From the NCBI RefSeq assembly GCF_001552655.1, contig NZ_BCRP01000003.1, positions 180,883 to 244,882 on the forward strand: a DNA stretch of 64,000 bases, written 5' to 3'. Origin of the DNA: Alicyclobacillus kakegawensis NBRC 103104 (lineage in GTDB: Bacteria; Bacillota; Bacilli; Alicyclobacillales; Alicyclobacillaceae). A program made the translations under genes and the position numbers. The notes beneath the pieces were generated by a model. That model searched no databases. It saw nothing but the letters and a program-made list of their open reading frames with translations, and had not been told where the DNA came from. Positions within the stretch are counted from its first letter, which is position 1. Each line of letters begins with the position of its first letter. Of the stretch, positions 19,523-28,780 are shown in pieces.

Positions 19523-20221
19523 TCACTCCTGATTGTCGGATGCCCCCACCAGCCGCCGCCCGACGCGCACCATGGTGGCACCTTCCTCTACGGCAACCAC
19601 GAAATCATTCGACATCCCCATGGAAAGCTCCTGCAGGTCCAGCTCTCGATAGCGGGTCCGCGCCTCCTCCAGTAGTTGCCGCAGGCGTCGAAACACAGGC
19701 CGGGAAGTCTCGGGATCCTCCGTATCGGGAGCCATCGTCATCAACCCCCGCACCTGAAGGTGGGAATAATCGGCCAATCCCTCCAACAGCGGCCACAACT
19801 CGTCCGCCGCGACGCCCGCCTTGCTGCTCTCTCCTGAGACGTTGACTTGTACCAACACTTGCATCGTTTTGCCCGCCAGCTGCGCACGCTTGTCCAATTC
19901 CGCCGCCAGCGACAGGGAGTCCAACGAATGTATCCAAGAAAAGCGCGGGACCACATATTTCGCCTTGTTCTGCTGCAAACGGCCGATAAAATGCCAAGTC
20001 ACCGGTTCGCCGAAATCCGTGTTTACCTTGTCCCTCGCTTGCTGCCAGCGGTTTTCTCCAAAATCGCGCAAACCACTGTCCACCAAGCGCTGCACCACGT
20101 CGACAGCGACCGTTTTGGTCACGGCAATCAAGCGCACGCTGGCAGACGAGCGGCCCGAACGCACACAGGCGGACTCAATCTCCGCCCGCACCTCGGCCAA
20201 CCTCTCAGGCAAACTGGTCAC
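19523..20221 (-). CDS. ylmE: PLP homeostasis protein (YggS/YlmE family)
   Basis: This 232-residue protein has a single TIM barrel like the alanine racemase N-terminal domain. The PLP-binding lysine lies in LIAVTKTV, and FGENRWQQ, WHFIGRLQQNK and SMGMSNDF are family signatures. It buffers pyridoxal phosphate in the cytoplasm and has no known enzyme activity. GTG at 20221 after GGAGGA is the best start, 17 bases inside the end of ylmD. Confidence 0.92.
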   Translation of the reverse strand: MTSLPERLAEVRAEIESACVRSGRSSASVRLIAVTKTVAVDVVQRLVDSGLRDFGENRWQQARDKVNTDFGEPVTWHFIGRLQQNKAKYVVPRFSWIHSLDSLSLAAELDKRAQLAGKTMQVLVQVNVSGESSKAGVAADELWPLLEGLADYSHLQVRGLMTMAPDTEDPETSRPVFRRLRQLLEEARTRYRELDLQELSMGMSNDFVVAVEEGATMVRVGRRLVGASDNQE

Positions 20222-21059
20222 AGGACAAGTCTCCTCCCCTCCGCTTTGCACGCAATCCTACCACCGCCAGCTGCCGGCCAGTTCGTCCGCCGTCAGCGCG
20301 ATAGGAAAACAAAACGTCATTCCGGCACGCGGTGCAAACGCCTGTGTCCTGCAGATGATGCGGGCTGACACCGGCCTCCAGTAGGTCCTTACGAATGCAG
20401 GATGGGAGATCGAGCAGGAATTTTCCAGGACGGCCCGGCCGTATTGTGGCATGGGCCCGCCCGAACCGATCTATAAACGCGCCCGCCACTGATTCGTCAA
20501 CCTCATAACAACAGCGGCGGATGGCGGGCCCCAGTACCGCCCGCACATTCTGCGCCCGGCACCCGTACACCTCGACCATGGTCTTTACCACGCGGCTGGA
20601 GATGCCTTCCACCGTGCCGCGCCAACCCGAGTGAGCCGCAGCCACCACCCTCTGCACCGGATCAAAAAACAGGACCGGCACGCAGTCGGCTGTCAAGATT
20701 CCCAACGCGATTCCCCGCACATGGGTCACCAATGCGTCTGTGGCCGCAAAAGGGACCCGCTGCTGCGGCGCCAGCTCGAGCCAGTCTTCTCCGACGAGTG
20801 CGACGCGGCTGCCGTGCACCTGCTCAGCCATGGCGATATCGTGCACAGGCACGGACAGGTGAGCCGCTATCTTGGCCCGGTTGGCGGTCACGGCCGACGC
20901 GTCATCCCCCACGTGTCCACCCGCGTTGAGCGACGCAAACGGGCCCTGACTGACACCCCCGAGACGAAACGAGAACGCGGCATGGGCCCCAGCCGCGCGC
21001 CATCCGCTGGGCTCCAGCCAGATCGGCGTGTCGTGGCCGCCAATCCAGTTCCCCAACAC
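20205..21059 (-). CDS. ylmD: Purine nucleoside phosphorylase YlmD (laccase-domain/PgeF family)
   Basis: This 284-residue member of the DUF152/YfiH family has been described as multicopper polyphenol oxidoreductase, peptidoglycan editing factor or purine nucleoside phosphorylase. The metal-binding motif residues are visible in EQVHGSRV, TADCVPVLF and AAHSGWRGT. It sits between ylmC and ylmE in the conserved ylm cluster. Confidence 0.9.
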   Translation of the reverse strand: MLGNWIGGHDTPIWLEPSGWRAAGAHAAFSFRLGGVSQGPFASLNAGGHVGDDASAVTANRAKIAAHLSVPVHDIAMAEQVHGSRVALVGEDWLELAPQQRVPFAATDALVTHVRGIALGILTADCVPVLFFDPVQRVVAAAHSGWRGTVEGISSRVVKTMVEVYGCRAQNVRAVLGPAIRRCCYEVDESVAGAFIDRFGRAHATIRPGRPGKFLLDLPSCIRKDLLEAGVSPHHLQDTGVCTACRNDVLFSYRADGGRTGRQLAVVGLRAKRRGGDLSCDQFA

Positions 21060-21125
21060 ACAGCATCCCTCCCAGCTAGGGCCATTGTATCACGCGGCCG
21101 GCCTCCTGTTTCGCCAAAGAACGAA

Positions 21126-21419
21126 TCAGTAGCCACCGGTGCCGAGTTTTCCGGACTGGGGCGGGAGATAGTAGGTGTTTTCGCCGGAGGGGCGCAAGTC
21201 GACAAGAATCACATCGGAGCCAATCTTGACGATTTGATTCCAGGCCACGACGTAGTCGTGGCCTCCTCCCACCATACCAAAAAAGCGGGCTTCCCCCGGG
21301 ATGATGATGGCCCGAATCAACCCGCTCTCAATATCGATGTCGAGATCGCCGATGGTTCCCAAGCGTTTTCCGTCGCCGATGTTGACGACATCTTTGGCCT
21401 GCAGGTCGGAAATTCGCAT
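21126..21419 (-). CDS. ylmC: PRC-barrel protein YlmC/YmxH
   Basis: This 97-residue PRC-barrel protein of the YlmC/YmxH sporulation-associated family has a beta-rich sequence with GKRLGTIGDLDIDIESG and a C-terminal hydrophobic strand. The function is unknown. It lies directly downstream of sigG, as in many spore-formers. Confidence 0.87.
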   Translation of the reverse strand: MRISDLQAKDVVNIGDGKRLGTIGDLDIDIESGLIRAIIIPGEARFFGMVGGGHDYVVAWNQIVKIGSDVILVDLRPSGENTYYLPPQSGKLGTGGY

Positions 21420-21561
21420 GCCACGCCCCCGCCTTTCCGTTCATTGGCCAACCTACAGAACATCCGGAGGGTATTCAGAGATATGTATATGCGGGACGGG
21501 ACGAGAAATACGCGAGGAGGGACAGGTGCAGCCGCCCGCGTTGGACGGTCAGCGGGCGCTC

Positions 21562-22341
21562 TCATGCCTGGACGTGTTTATGCATACGTTGGATGGCGGC
21601 CTTCTCGAGTCGCGATACCTGAGCCTGGGAGATGCCGATTTCCTCGGCGACCTCCATCTGGGTTTTGCCTTCAAAGAAGCGCATGGACAGGATCTTTTTC
21701 TCACGGTCGCTCAGTTTGCGCATCGCCTCCCGGATGGCAATTCCCTCCACCCAATTGGAGTCCAGGTTCCTTTCGTCGTGGATTTGGTCCATGACGTAGA
21801 TCGGGTCGCCCCCATCGTTGTAAATCGGTTCGAACATGGAGACCGGGTCCTGGATGGCGTCCAGGGCGAAGACCACATCCTCCTTGGGGACGTTCATAGC
21901 CTCCGCAATTTCGACAATGGTGGGCTCCCGCAGTTTTTGGTTGGTCAACTGATCCCGCACCTGCAGCGCCTTGTAGGCGACGTCCCGCAGCGAACGGCTG
22001 ACGCGTATGGGATTGTTGTCGCGCAGGTAGCGGCGGATCTCGCCGATGATCATGGGTACCGCGTAGGTGGAGAAACGAACATTTTGGGACAAATCGAAGT
22101 TGTCGATGGCCTTCATGAGACCGATGCAACCAACCTGGAACAGGTCGTCCACATATTCGCCGCGGTTGTTGAACCGCTGAATCACGGAGAGCACCAGACG
22201 CAGGTTGCCGTTGACCAGTTTCTCCCGGGCCGACCACTCCCCGTTTTGCAGCCGAACAAACAGTTCACGCATCTCCGTGTTTTTCAGAACAGGAAGCTCT
22301 GATGTGTTCACTCCGCAGATCTCAACTTTCGTGCGCTTCAT
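21562..22341 (-). CDS. sigG: RNA polymerase sporulation sigma factor SigG
   Basis: This 259-residue sigma-70-family factor drives late forespore genes. The N-terminal KVEICGVNTSELPVL is characteristic of SigG. Region 2 (FQVGCIGLMKAIDNFD, then FSTYAVPMIIGEIRR) and region 4 with its helix-turn-helix (TQMEVAEEIGISQAQVSRLEK) are complete. The start is ATG 22341. A SigF/SigG-type promoter lies upstream (22383-22411), so it is expected to be transcribed separately from sigE in the forespore. Confidence 0.95.
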   Translation of the reverse strand: MKRTKVEICGVNTSELPVLKNTEMRELFVRLQNGEWSAREKLVNGNLRLVLSVIQRFNNRGEYVDDLFQVGCIGLMKAIDNFDLSQNVRFSTYAVPMIIGEIRRYLRDNNPIRVSRSLRDVAYKALQVRDQLTNQKLREPTIVEIAEAMNVPKEDVVFALDAIQDPVSMFEPIYNDGGDPIYVMDQIHDERNLDSNWVEGIAIREAMRKLSDREKKILSMRFFEGKTQMEVAEEIGISQAQVSRLEKAAIQRMHKHVQA

Positions 22342-22382
22342 GCTGTTCTGTCCCCCCACATCCGTGACGACCACTGCGTCAA

Positions 22383-22411
22383 CAGTATTTCCGGGGGTCT
22401 CCAAGTTATGC
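22383..22411 (-). promoter_or_regulatory. Candidate forespore (SigF/SigG-type) promoter of sigG
   Basis: On the minus strand, GCATA (22407-22411) and GGAAATACTG (22383-22392) match the SigF consensus halves GYATA and GGNNANANTR, with a 14-base gap that is slightly short. It lies 42 bases before the sigG start. Confidence 0.45.
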
Positions 22412-22478
22412 AAAGCCCAGCCGCGGATGGCCGCCGGTCCCGCTCCGGCGAAGCGCCTTAAAGCCGCCAGGCGGGAAG

Positions 22479-23228
22479 CTACATCATGCGGTCGAACTCC
22501 TCTTGAAGCCGTTTGATGATCCGCTTTTCCAAGCGAGAAATGTATGACTGCGAAATGCCCAGGAGATCGGCCACATCCTTTTGTGTCATCTCGCGCCCCC
22601 CTTGCAGCCCAAAGCGCAGTTCCATGATCCTGCGCTCCCGATCCGACAGCCTCGACAGGGCGTCGTACAGAAGCTCCCTGTCCACCTCCTCCTCCAGGTT
22701 GCGGTAAATGGTGTCCGCGTCGGTGCCAAGCACATCGGACAGCAAAAGCTCGTTGCCGTCCCAGTCGACGTTAAGGGGTTCGTCAAAGGACACCTCGGTG
22801 CGAATCTTGCTGTTGCGCCTTAAAAACATCAAGATTTCATTTTCTATGCAGCGCGACGCGTACGTAGCCAACTTGATCTTTTTCCCAGGGTCAAACGTGT
22901 TCACCGCCTTAATCAGTCCGATGGTCCCAATCGACACCAGGTCCTCGATGTTGACGCCTGTGTTCTCGAACTTGCGGGCGATGTATACCACGAGGCGCAA
23001 ATTGCGTTCTATGAGAACCGAACGCACCGCCTGGTCCCCTTCTGGCAGGCGGCCCAGCAGGTACTCTTCCTCGTCGCGCGTCAGCGGAGGAGGTAAGGCT
23101 TCACTCCCGCCGACATAGTAAATCTCTTCATAGCCGCCGGCCAACAGAGCCCGGATGCGAATCCACAACAGACGCATCCGCATGCGCCATCGCAGTCGAA
23201 TCTGTGCTGCCAACTGGGAATTCATCAA
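22479..23228 (-). CDS. sigE: RNA polymerase sporulation sigma factor SigE (pro-protein)
   Basis: This 249-residue precursor of the mother-cell sigma factor begins with a basic amphipathic pro-sequence of about 35 residues. The conserved processing region [13 protein letters not shown] follows, where SpoIIGA cleaves. Regions 2 ([20 protein letters not shown]) and 4 ([21 protein letters not shown]) are complete. It starts TTG-ATG at 23228/23225 after a GGAGG located inside spoIIGA and overlaps that gene by about 100 bases. The overlap ties synthesis of protease and substrate. Confidence 0.95.
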   Translation of the reverse strand: MMNSQLAAQIRLRWRMRMRLLWIRIRALLAGGYEEIYYVGGSEALPPPLTRDEEEYLLGRLPEGDQAVRSVLIERNLRLVVYIARKFENTGVNIEDLVSIGTIGLIKAVNTFDPGKKIKLATYASRCIENEILMFLRRNSKIRTEVSFDEPLNVDWDGNELLLSDVLGTDADTIYRNLEEEVDRELLYDALSRLSDRERRIMELRFGLQGGREMTQKDVADLLGISQSYISRLEKRIIKRLQEEFDRMM

Positions 23229-24141
23229 AGCCGTCAGCCTCCGTTATCACAGCTGCGTGTAAGATCACCTGGAACTCGCTGTCGGACGACAATTCTCCCG
23301 CGTGCAGCGCAATCAGGCAGGCGCCGCCTGCACGCCAGGTTTGGCCCTGCCGCAACTCGACAGCGTCGGGACGGAAAGCGAGGGCCAACTGTGCACCGCC
23401 GGCCCCTTGCAGCGGTACCAGGGTGAAACGATTGCGGCCCTCCCCGTCCTCGACGTGCTCCAGCGCACTCAGCGGGTCTCCCCCCTGCGCCAACGCGGCC
23501 CGCAAAGGCTGGGGCAGCAGGCTGGCGCACGCCGAGGCGTCAGCCAAGCAGACAGGCTTACGGGAGACCGGATCGCGCAGCCGATTGCCCGTGTCTACCA
23601 GGCCCATCAGGGTAGCGGTTTCGCCGTTGAACACCACGCGCACCGGCAACACCGCTCCGGCGTGCTGGTCATGCACCCGCCATCGATAGGCCGCGTAGCG
23701 CAACAGGAAACCCGCCAAGACAATGGCGACCAGCAATCCCAAACTCTCCAGACTTGTGGCAAAGGCAATCCGCGAGCCCTGCACTTGGGCCGTCGCCAGG
23801 GAGGTCCCGGGAACCGCGTAGTGCAGGGCCAGCGCCGCTCCCGCAAAGACAAAAGAGACGAAATAGAACATGACCGATACGCGCAACCATTCCAACCAGC
23901 GGCGGCACGGAATGGCCACAGCCACCATGGCAAGAGACACGACGACCTTGCCAGGCCACGATGTCAGCCACGCCAGTGACGGGAAAAACAGCAGCACTGC
24001 ATACATCGCGCCGAGCAAGGCAGCTGCCAGAATGCGCTTCGGCCGTAACGGACGCCGGCAAATCCAGGCGCTTGTGGCCAGCAGCAGGCTGTCCATCACG
24101 AAGTTGATCAGCCAAACCACATCGAGATACACGACGGGCAT
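23128..24141 (-). CDS. spoIIGA: Sigma-E processing peptidase SpoIIGA
   Basis: This 337-residue membrane aspartic protease processes pro-SigE in the septal membrane. Five hydrophobic segments occupy about residues 5-165, then a soluble protease domain with the active-site signature [11 protein letters not shown]. The tail (about the last 34 residues) is encoded in DNA shared with sigE and is longer than the minimal protease domain requires. A promoter with Spo0A-like boxes lies upstream. Confidence 0.92.
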   Translation of the reverse strand: MPVVYLDVVWLINFVMDSLLLATSAWICRRPLRPKRILAAALLGAMYAVLLFFPSLAWLTSWPGKVVVSLAMVAVAIPCRRWLEWLRVSVMFYFVSFVFAGAALALHYAVPGTSLATAQVQGSRIAFATSLESLGLLVAIVLAGFLLRYAAYRWRVHDQHAGAVLPVRVVFNGETATLMGLVDTGNRLRDPVSRKPVCLADASACASLLPQPLRAALAQGGDPLSALEHVEDGEGRNRFTLVPLQGAGGAQLALAFRPDAVELRQGQTWRAGGACLIALHAGELSSDSEFQVILHAAVITEADGFDEFPVGSTDSTAMAHADASVVDSHPGSVGRRL

Positions 24142-24169
24142 GGCATCACCCCTGCCGAAGTTTGCCCAC

Positions 24170-24204
24170 AGTATAGTACATATCTATTACAAACCCTGTC
24201 GGAA
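24170..24204 (-). promoter_or_regulatory. Candidate spoIIG promoter with Spo0A-like box
   Basis: A -10 TATACT (24170-24175, minus strand) is preceded 23 bases upstream by TTCCGA. The complement of that region, TGTCGGAA (24197-24204), resembles the Spo0A box TGTCGAA. The B. subtilis spoIIG promoter has the same unusual 22-base spacing and 0A boxes at -35. A second box-like TTTTGTAGAAT lies at 24227-24237. Confidence 0.45.
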
Positions 24205-24287
24205 CTTGACTGCGAATTGCGGTAAGTTTTGTAGAATGGGAAGAGTGAGAGGGTGTTTGCGAGGAAGGCAGACAGGCGCCAGGCTGC

Positions 24288-24319
24288 GGATGGCACCGGG
24301 GCTCATGCCGGTGCCATCC
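24288..24319 (-). terminator. Perfect hairpin after ftsZ
   Basis: GGATGGCACCGG pairs perfectly with CCGGTGCCATCC across an eight-base loop, 12 bases after the ftsZ stop. No T-run follows, so it may be a transcript-stabilising or weak termination hairpin separating the dcw cluster from spoIIGA. Confidence 0.55.
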
Positions 24320-24330
24320 CGCCATCTGGG

Positions 24331-25449
24331 TCAACGCTCACGGTCGCGGCGAAAACGCTCCTCGCGGCGGCGAATGAACGCGGGAACATCCCAGGAGTTG
24401 GACGGCACGTTGGCCTGGTTGAATCCGTCCGCCACCGAAGTGCGCACACGAGTGGCTGCGACACCGGCCGCCGCCGTCGCCTCCGCCGCATTGGGCTTTG
24501 CCTCGAAGCCGGTGGCGATGACGGTCACCACAATGTCATCCTGCAGGTCCGGGTTGATGTTGGCCCCGAAAATCATATTGACGTCAGGATCCACAGCCGC
24601 CGAAACGATATCTGCCGCTTCGTTGACCTCCCACAGGCTCAGGTTCTCGCTGCCCGACACATGCATCAAGACGCCGCGCGCGCCCTCAATGGACGTTTCC
24701 AGCAATGGACTGCAAATCGCCATTTTGGCCGCTTCGGTGGCCCGGTTCTCGCCGGAGGCGGTGCCGATTCCCATCAGGGCGGAACCCCGTTCGGTCATGA
24801 TGGCTTTGACGTCCGCGAAGTCCACATTGATGAGCCCGGGTACCGCAATCAAGTCGGAGATCCCGGAGACGCCCTGCCGGAGCACGTTGTCCGCCTCTTT
24901 AAACGCTTCCGTCACCGGTGTGTTGCGATCCACAATTTCCAACAACCGGTCGTTCGGAATCACTATCAAGGTGTCGACCTTTTCCTTCAGGTTGGCGATG
25001 CCGACCTCTGCTTGGCTCATCCGGCGCTTTTGTTCAAATCGAAACGGTTTGGTCACCACGCCGACAGTCAGCGCGCCCAGCTCCTTGGAAATCTCGGCGA
25101 TGATAGGCGCGGCCCCCGTGCCGGTCCCGCCCCCCATGCCGGCGGTGACAAACACCATGTCCGCGCCCTGCAGAGCGTTGGTCAGAGCCTCCCGGCTCTC
25201 CTCGGCAGCCTTCTTGCCAATTTCGGGATTTGCGCCCGCCCCTAATCCGCGAGTGACCTTCTCGCCAATTTGAATCCGCGTCTCCGCCTTGGACAGACGC
25301 AACGCCTGGGCATCCGTGTTGACCACAATAAACTCGACGCCGGCAATGCCCGAGTCAATCATCCGGTTGACCGCGTTACAGCCCCCGCCCCCCACGCCGA
25401 CGACCTTGATGCGTGCGAGCGAATCGACTTCCAAATCAAACTCCAACAT
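24331..25449 (-). CDS. ftsZ: Cell division GTPase FtsZ
   Basis: This 372-residue tubulin homologue polymerises into the division ring. The tubulin signature GGGTGTG lies at about 106-112, with VVNTDAQAL and [11 protein letters not shown] also conserved. The variable linker is followed by the conserved C-terminal peptide [10 protein letters not shown] that binds FtsA and other partners, with a short basic end. It is 32 bases after ftsA and is the last gene of the dcw cluster. Confidence 0.98.
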   Translation of the reverse strand: MLEFDLEVDSLARIKVVGVGGGGCNAVNRMIDSGIAGVEFIVVNTDAQALRLSKAETRIQIGEKVTRGLGAGANPEIGKKAAEESREALTNALQGADMVFVTAGMGGGTGTGAAPIIAEISKELGALTVGVVTKPFRFEQKRRMSQAEVGIANLKEKVDTLIVIPNDRLLEIVDRNTPVTEAFKEADNVLRQGVSGISDLIAVPGLINVDFADVKAIMTERGSALMGIGTASGENRATEAAKMAICSPLLETSIEGARGVLMHVSGSENLSLWEVNEAADIVSAAVDPDVNMIFGANINPDLQDDIVVTVIATGFEAKPNAAEATAAAGVAATRVRTSVADGFNQANVPSNSWDVPAFIRRREERFRRDRER

Positions 25450-25481
25450 GGTTGTTCCTCCTTGCCTGACATGACCATGGT

Positions 25482-26714
25482 TTATACGAAATCACGGAAC
25501 CAATCACGGACACGGGCAAAAAAACCACCGCTCCTCGCGGCTCGCACATGCGTCGCCGGTTCCATACTCATGTTGCGGGCGTGCGTCCGCAGTGCGTAGG
25601 CAATCATCCCCACTCCGTTGATGAACGAAGGGTCCCGTACACCGAGAAATTCCGGCACGGCCACGCGGACAGGCGCCCCCAGCTCCTCGCTGGCTAATTC
25701 CGCCGCGCCGGGAATCGCCGCCACCCCGCCGTGCAGGACATACCCGCTGGTCAAGCCTCGCGCGTAGCCCAGTTTCTCTACTTCTTTTCGAACCAGCGAA
25801 AAGATCTCCTGCAACCGAGGTTCAATGATGGTCATCAAATCGTATTGGTTGTACTCCGTCTCCTGGTTGCTGCCAATCCGCGGCACCTTGAACCACTCGC
25901 CGTCGCCGCCGCCAATCGCGGCCTCAGTAGCCCGGCCGTACTGCACCTTCACCTGCTCCGCTGCCGTCGTGTGGGTCCGAAGACCGATGGCAATGTCGTG
26001 CGTGACATAGTCTCCGCCCATCGGGATGATGCTGGTGGCCACCAGGCCCCCATTCTCAAAGATGGAAACGGAGGTCGCGCCCGCGCCCATGTCCACCAGC
26101 GCGACCCCCAGATTGCGTTCATCGGCGGACAGCGCCACATGCCCGGCCGCCATCGGCAACAGGACCAAATTGGCGACCTCTATCCCCGCTTTTTCCACAC
26201 ACCGTACCACGTTGTGAATCGCCGTGCGACTGCCGGTGATCAGGTACGCGTCCGCCTCCAAGCGCACCCCGAGCATGCCCCGTGGATCGGCGATGCCACT
26301 GAGCCCATCGACCACAAACTCCTTCGCCACCACGTCGATGATCTCCCGCTCCGGTGGCAGCGCGACGACTCGCGACTGAGCCAGCACCCGTTCAATGTCT
26401 TCTTCGCCAATTTCACGATCCGGTGAAGACACGGCGACCACTCCGTGGCTGGTCTGGAGTTGGATGTGATTGCCCGAAACGCCCACGTAGGCCGATGTGA
26501 TATGTATCCCCACCATCCGCTCAGCGTGATCAACCGCTTCCCGAATCGATTCCACGGTCAAATCTATGTCCACGATGGATCCGTGGCGGATGCCTTCTCC
26601 AGGCGCGGATCCAACGCCAATCACGTTGATGCTGTTGCCCGCCTGTTCACCGATGATGGCACGGACTTTAGAAGTGCCAATATCGAGACTGACGATGTAA
26701 TCCCCTTTTGCCAA
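25482..26714 (-). CDS. ftsA: Cell division protein FtsA
   Basis: This 410-residue actin-like protein tethers FtsZ to the membrane. Phosphate loops are seen in SLDIGTSKV and [10 protein letters not shown], and the adenosine motif in [10 protein letters not shown]. The C-terminal amphipathic membrane-targeting helix is [16 protein letters not shown] at 26714 preceded by GGGAGGTG is the best start, because the next residues [11 protein letters not shown] match family N-termini; an ATG 15 codons upstream lacks a site. Confidence 0.95.
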   Translation of the reverse strand: MAKGDYIVSLDIGTSKVRAIIGEQAGNSINVIGVGSAPGEGIRHGSIVDIDLTVESIREAVDHAERMVGIHITSAYVGVSGNHIQLQTSHGVVAVSSPDREIGEEDIERVLAQSRVVALPPEREIIDVVAKEFVVDGLSGIADPRGMLGVRLEADAYLITGSRTAIHNVVRCVEKAGIEVANLVLLPMAAGHVALSADERNLGVALVDMGAGATSVSIFENGGLVATSIIPMGGDYVTHDIAIGLRTHTTAAEQVKVQYGRATEAAIGGGDGEWFKVPRIGSNQETEYNQYDLMTIIEPRLQEIFSLVRKEVEKLGYARGLTSGYVLHGGVAAIPGAAELASEELGAPVRVAVPEFLGVRDPSFINGVGMIAYALRTHARNMSMEPATHVRAARSGGFFARVRDWFRDFV

Positions 26715-26899
26715 TGCGCGTGGCACCTCCCGAAAACACAACTCCGCCGTGATACGCAAAATGTCCTTGTGACTAATTCCACAGGGACGTCAACAATCCT
26801 CTCTTCGACAAAAGTTTTTCTCCATCGACACACCTCTCGGCTCCCAGCCGCCCTCGCCGACGAACCCCGCTCTGCCGAGCCTCGGTTGCCGGGGAAGGC

Positions 26900-27277
26900 T
26901 CAGCCGTGCGACTTGTCCATCGCACCCCTGTGCCGCCGTTCCCCCATTTTGTTAAAGGCCAGGCGGCGGATGAGCGCGATGTTCTGGAACAGCCGGACGC
27001 CAAAGGCCACGACGGCCGCCAGATACAGGTCAACCCCCAGCTGATTCCCGATGTACGCCAGCAGGGCGGCGACCAACGTGTTAAAGAAAAAGCCGGTCAG
27101 GAACACAAAACTGTCAAACGTCTTCTCCAGGCTCGCCCGCACGCCGCCGACCACGGTGTCGAGCGCGGCCAGGATGGCAATGGAAAGATAACTCGTAAAC
27201 GCGACAGGAATCGTGAAATTGGTAACATATCCAATAGCCACACCGATAATCAAGCCAATGACCGGTAGCCAGAACAT
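26900..27277 (-). CDS. sbp: Small basic protein Sbp (DUF1290)
   Basis: This 125-residue DUF1290 membrane protein has three to four hydrophobic segments and a basic C-terminus. It sits between ylxX and ftsA as in B. subtilis. The start ATG overlaps the previous stop (TAATG). The function is unknown. A gap of about 185 bases to ftsA holds a GC-rich region and no recognisable promoter. Confidence 0.9.
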   Translation of the reverse strand: MFWLPVIGLIIGVAIGYVTNFTIPVAFTSYLSIAILAALDTVVGGVRASLEKTFDSFVFLTGFFFNTLVAALLAYIGNQLGVDLYLAAVVAFGVRLFQNIALIRRLAFNKMGERRHRGAMDKSHG

Positions 27278-28002
27278 TATGGGGTCACCTCCTTTGCGTA
27301 CCGTCCTGGCAGCACATCGTGATAGCCTGGAACGGTGAGACTCGACATCGTCCGCACCGTGAAATCCTCGCCGATCTCGTTAAAATTTTTGGCAAACCCG
27401 TTCGCCGTCAGCACTGCGTTCATCGCACTGACATCCCCAATCGCCTTGATGACGTACGGCGGCGCGATGGAGTGACCGTTCACCTGGAGCACCGGATTCT
27501 TTTCATCCCCGACATCCCGCAATGACGACGTGCCGACGAAGCGATACCCGTTGATGCTGATGGCCTTCGCCCCCTGGGCGAACAGGTAGTTGATGACCGG
27601 CGTCAGATTGAGTTGCGGGTCGAAGACGGTGTTCGCGTCGTATCCGGGCAGGGTGGGATCCGCTTGAATGGTAATCTCGATGCCCGCCCCGGTCACCGGT
27701 GTGAGGCCCGCCGCCGCCTTTAACTGCGCGGCATCCTTCTCCAAGGCCTCTTTCCGGTCTTCATGGCTGCTGCCGGAGGTCTCGAACGTCAGCAGCTGCT
27801 TTTCAGCCTTTTCAATCTCCTGCAAGAGCAGGCTGTGTTCCTGGTTCTGCTCCATCAATTCCTCCTGCAAATCCAGGGAACTCTGGTTCCCGCCGGTGTT
27901 ATCTTGAGGACTCGCCGACCGGGCTGAAATCTGCAGCGACAACATCAGCCCTATTAGCGTCGACACCACCGTCAAAGATGCGATAAATCCGCGCCGATTC
28001 AC
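27277..28002 (-). CDS. ylxX: DUF881 family protein YlxX
   Basis: This 241-residue protein has an N-terminal transmembrane anchor (FIASLTVVSTLIGLMLSL), a coiled-coil stretch (about 45-95) and the extracytoplasmic DUF881 domain (TGAGIEITIQ, then LFAQGAKAISINGYR). The GTG at 28002 follows AGGGGGATAGGC. The role is unknown but the gene is always near divIB and ftsA, which suggests a part in division or wall assembly. It is a paralogue of the gene just upstream. Confidence 0.9.
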   Translation of the reverse strand: MNRRGFIASLTVVSTLIGLMLSLQISARSASPQDNTGGNQSSLDLQEELMEQNQEHSLLLQEIEKAEKQLLTFETSGSSHEDRKEALEKDAAQLKAAAGLTPVTGAGIEITIQADPTLPGYDANTVFDPQLNLTPVINYLFAQGAKAISINGYRFVGTSSLRDVGDEKNPVLQVNGHSIAPPYVIKAIGDVSAMNAVLTANGFAKNFNEIGEDFTVRTMSSLTVPGYHDVLPGRYAKEVTP

Positions 28003-28015
28003 GCGCCTATCCCCC

Positions 28016-28780
28016 TTATTCCTGTTTGCCCTCGCTGCTCTTTTTCGACTGCGCCGCACTTTCTGAGGGCGGTGCGGTGACAGCGGCCGTGAATGCGGGC
28101 ATTTGGATGTTCTGCTCCACCTTTACCGCGGACACCTTGATGTCCTCGACGTTGCGCAGGAGATCCAGGATCCCTCCTTGCATCTCCAAGGCTCCCTTGA
28201 GTACTGCCGGGTCGCCTATCGCTTGGATTTGGAACGGTGCGACGAGACGGTGATTGTTGACGGTGATAACCGGCCCGATACAGAAGATCCCCGAGTCTGC
28301 CACCACCCGGTAGTTGTTGATGGACACAGCCTCGGCGCCGGCGGTAAACAATTCGTTGATCACGTAGTTGATTTCCCAATCGTGCGTGGTGTAATCGGAC
28401 ACGCTGCCCACCCCGTTATACTGCCCGTCCATCAGCGTCACGCTGATGCCGGGGCCCTCCACCGGTGTGGTGCCGGCCAGTATGCGGTAGCGGGACAGAT
28501 TCTGCTGGATGCTGGTCAACTGCGCGTCCGCCCCCGCCGATTCCTTCTCGTATGCCGCAATCTCAGCGTTGAGGTTCTGCAGGCGTTTTAACGCGTCCTT
28601 GTTCACCCGCTCCAGCTGAGCCACCTTGTCGGCCAGCTCCTTTTGACGCTCGTCTGTATAACTGGCTGTCACGTCGCTGACACGCGCCAGCATCGTCTGT
28701 CTGTACTGGAGGGTCACCATGAATCCCAGGACCATCGCGACAACCGTCAGAGAGAGCGCAAGTTTGGCCCGCGTTCGCAT
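28016..28780 (-). CDS. ylxW: DUF881 family protein YlxW
   Basis: This 254-residue protein has the same layout as YlxX: signal anchor (residues 5-25), coiled coil (about 40-95) and DUF881 domain (EGPGISVTLMDG, then LFTAGAEAVSINNYR). The ATG at 28780 overlaps the divIB stop (TGATG). The C-terminus is rich in Ser, Lys and Ala. Confidence 0.9.
   Translation of the reverse strand: MRTRAKLALSLTVVAMVLGFMVTLQYRQTMLARVSDVTASYTDERQKELADKVAQLERVNKDALKRLQNLNAEIAAYEKESAGADAQLTSIQQNLSRYRILAGTTPVEGPGISVTLMDGQYNGVGSVSDYTTHDWEINYVINELFTAGAEAVSINNYRVVADSGIFCIGPVITVNNHRLVAPFQIQAIGDPAVLKGALEMQGGILDLLRNVEDIKVSAVKVEQNIQMPAFTAAVTAPPSESAAQSKKSSEGKQE

Noticed and set aside
27277..28780. Tandem DUF881 genes as a possible new duplication
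   Set aside because: The same pair (ylxW-ylxX) stands between divIB and sbp in B. subtilis, so the arrangement is already known.
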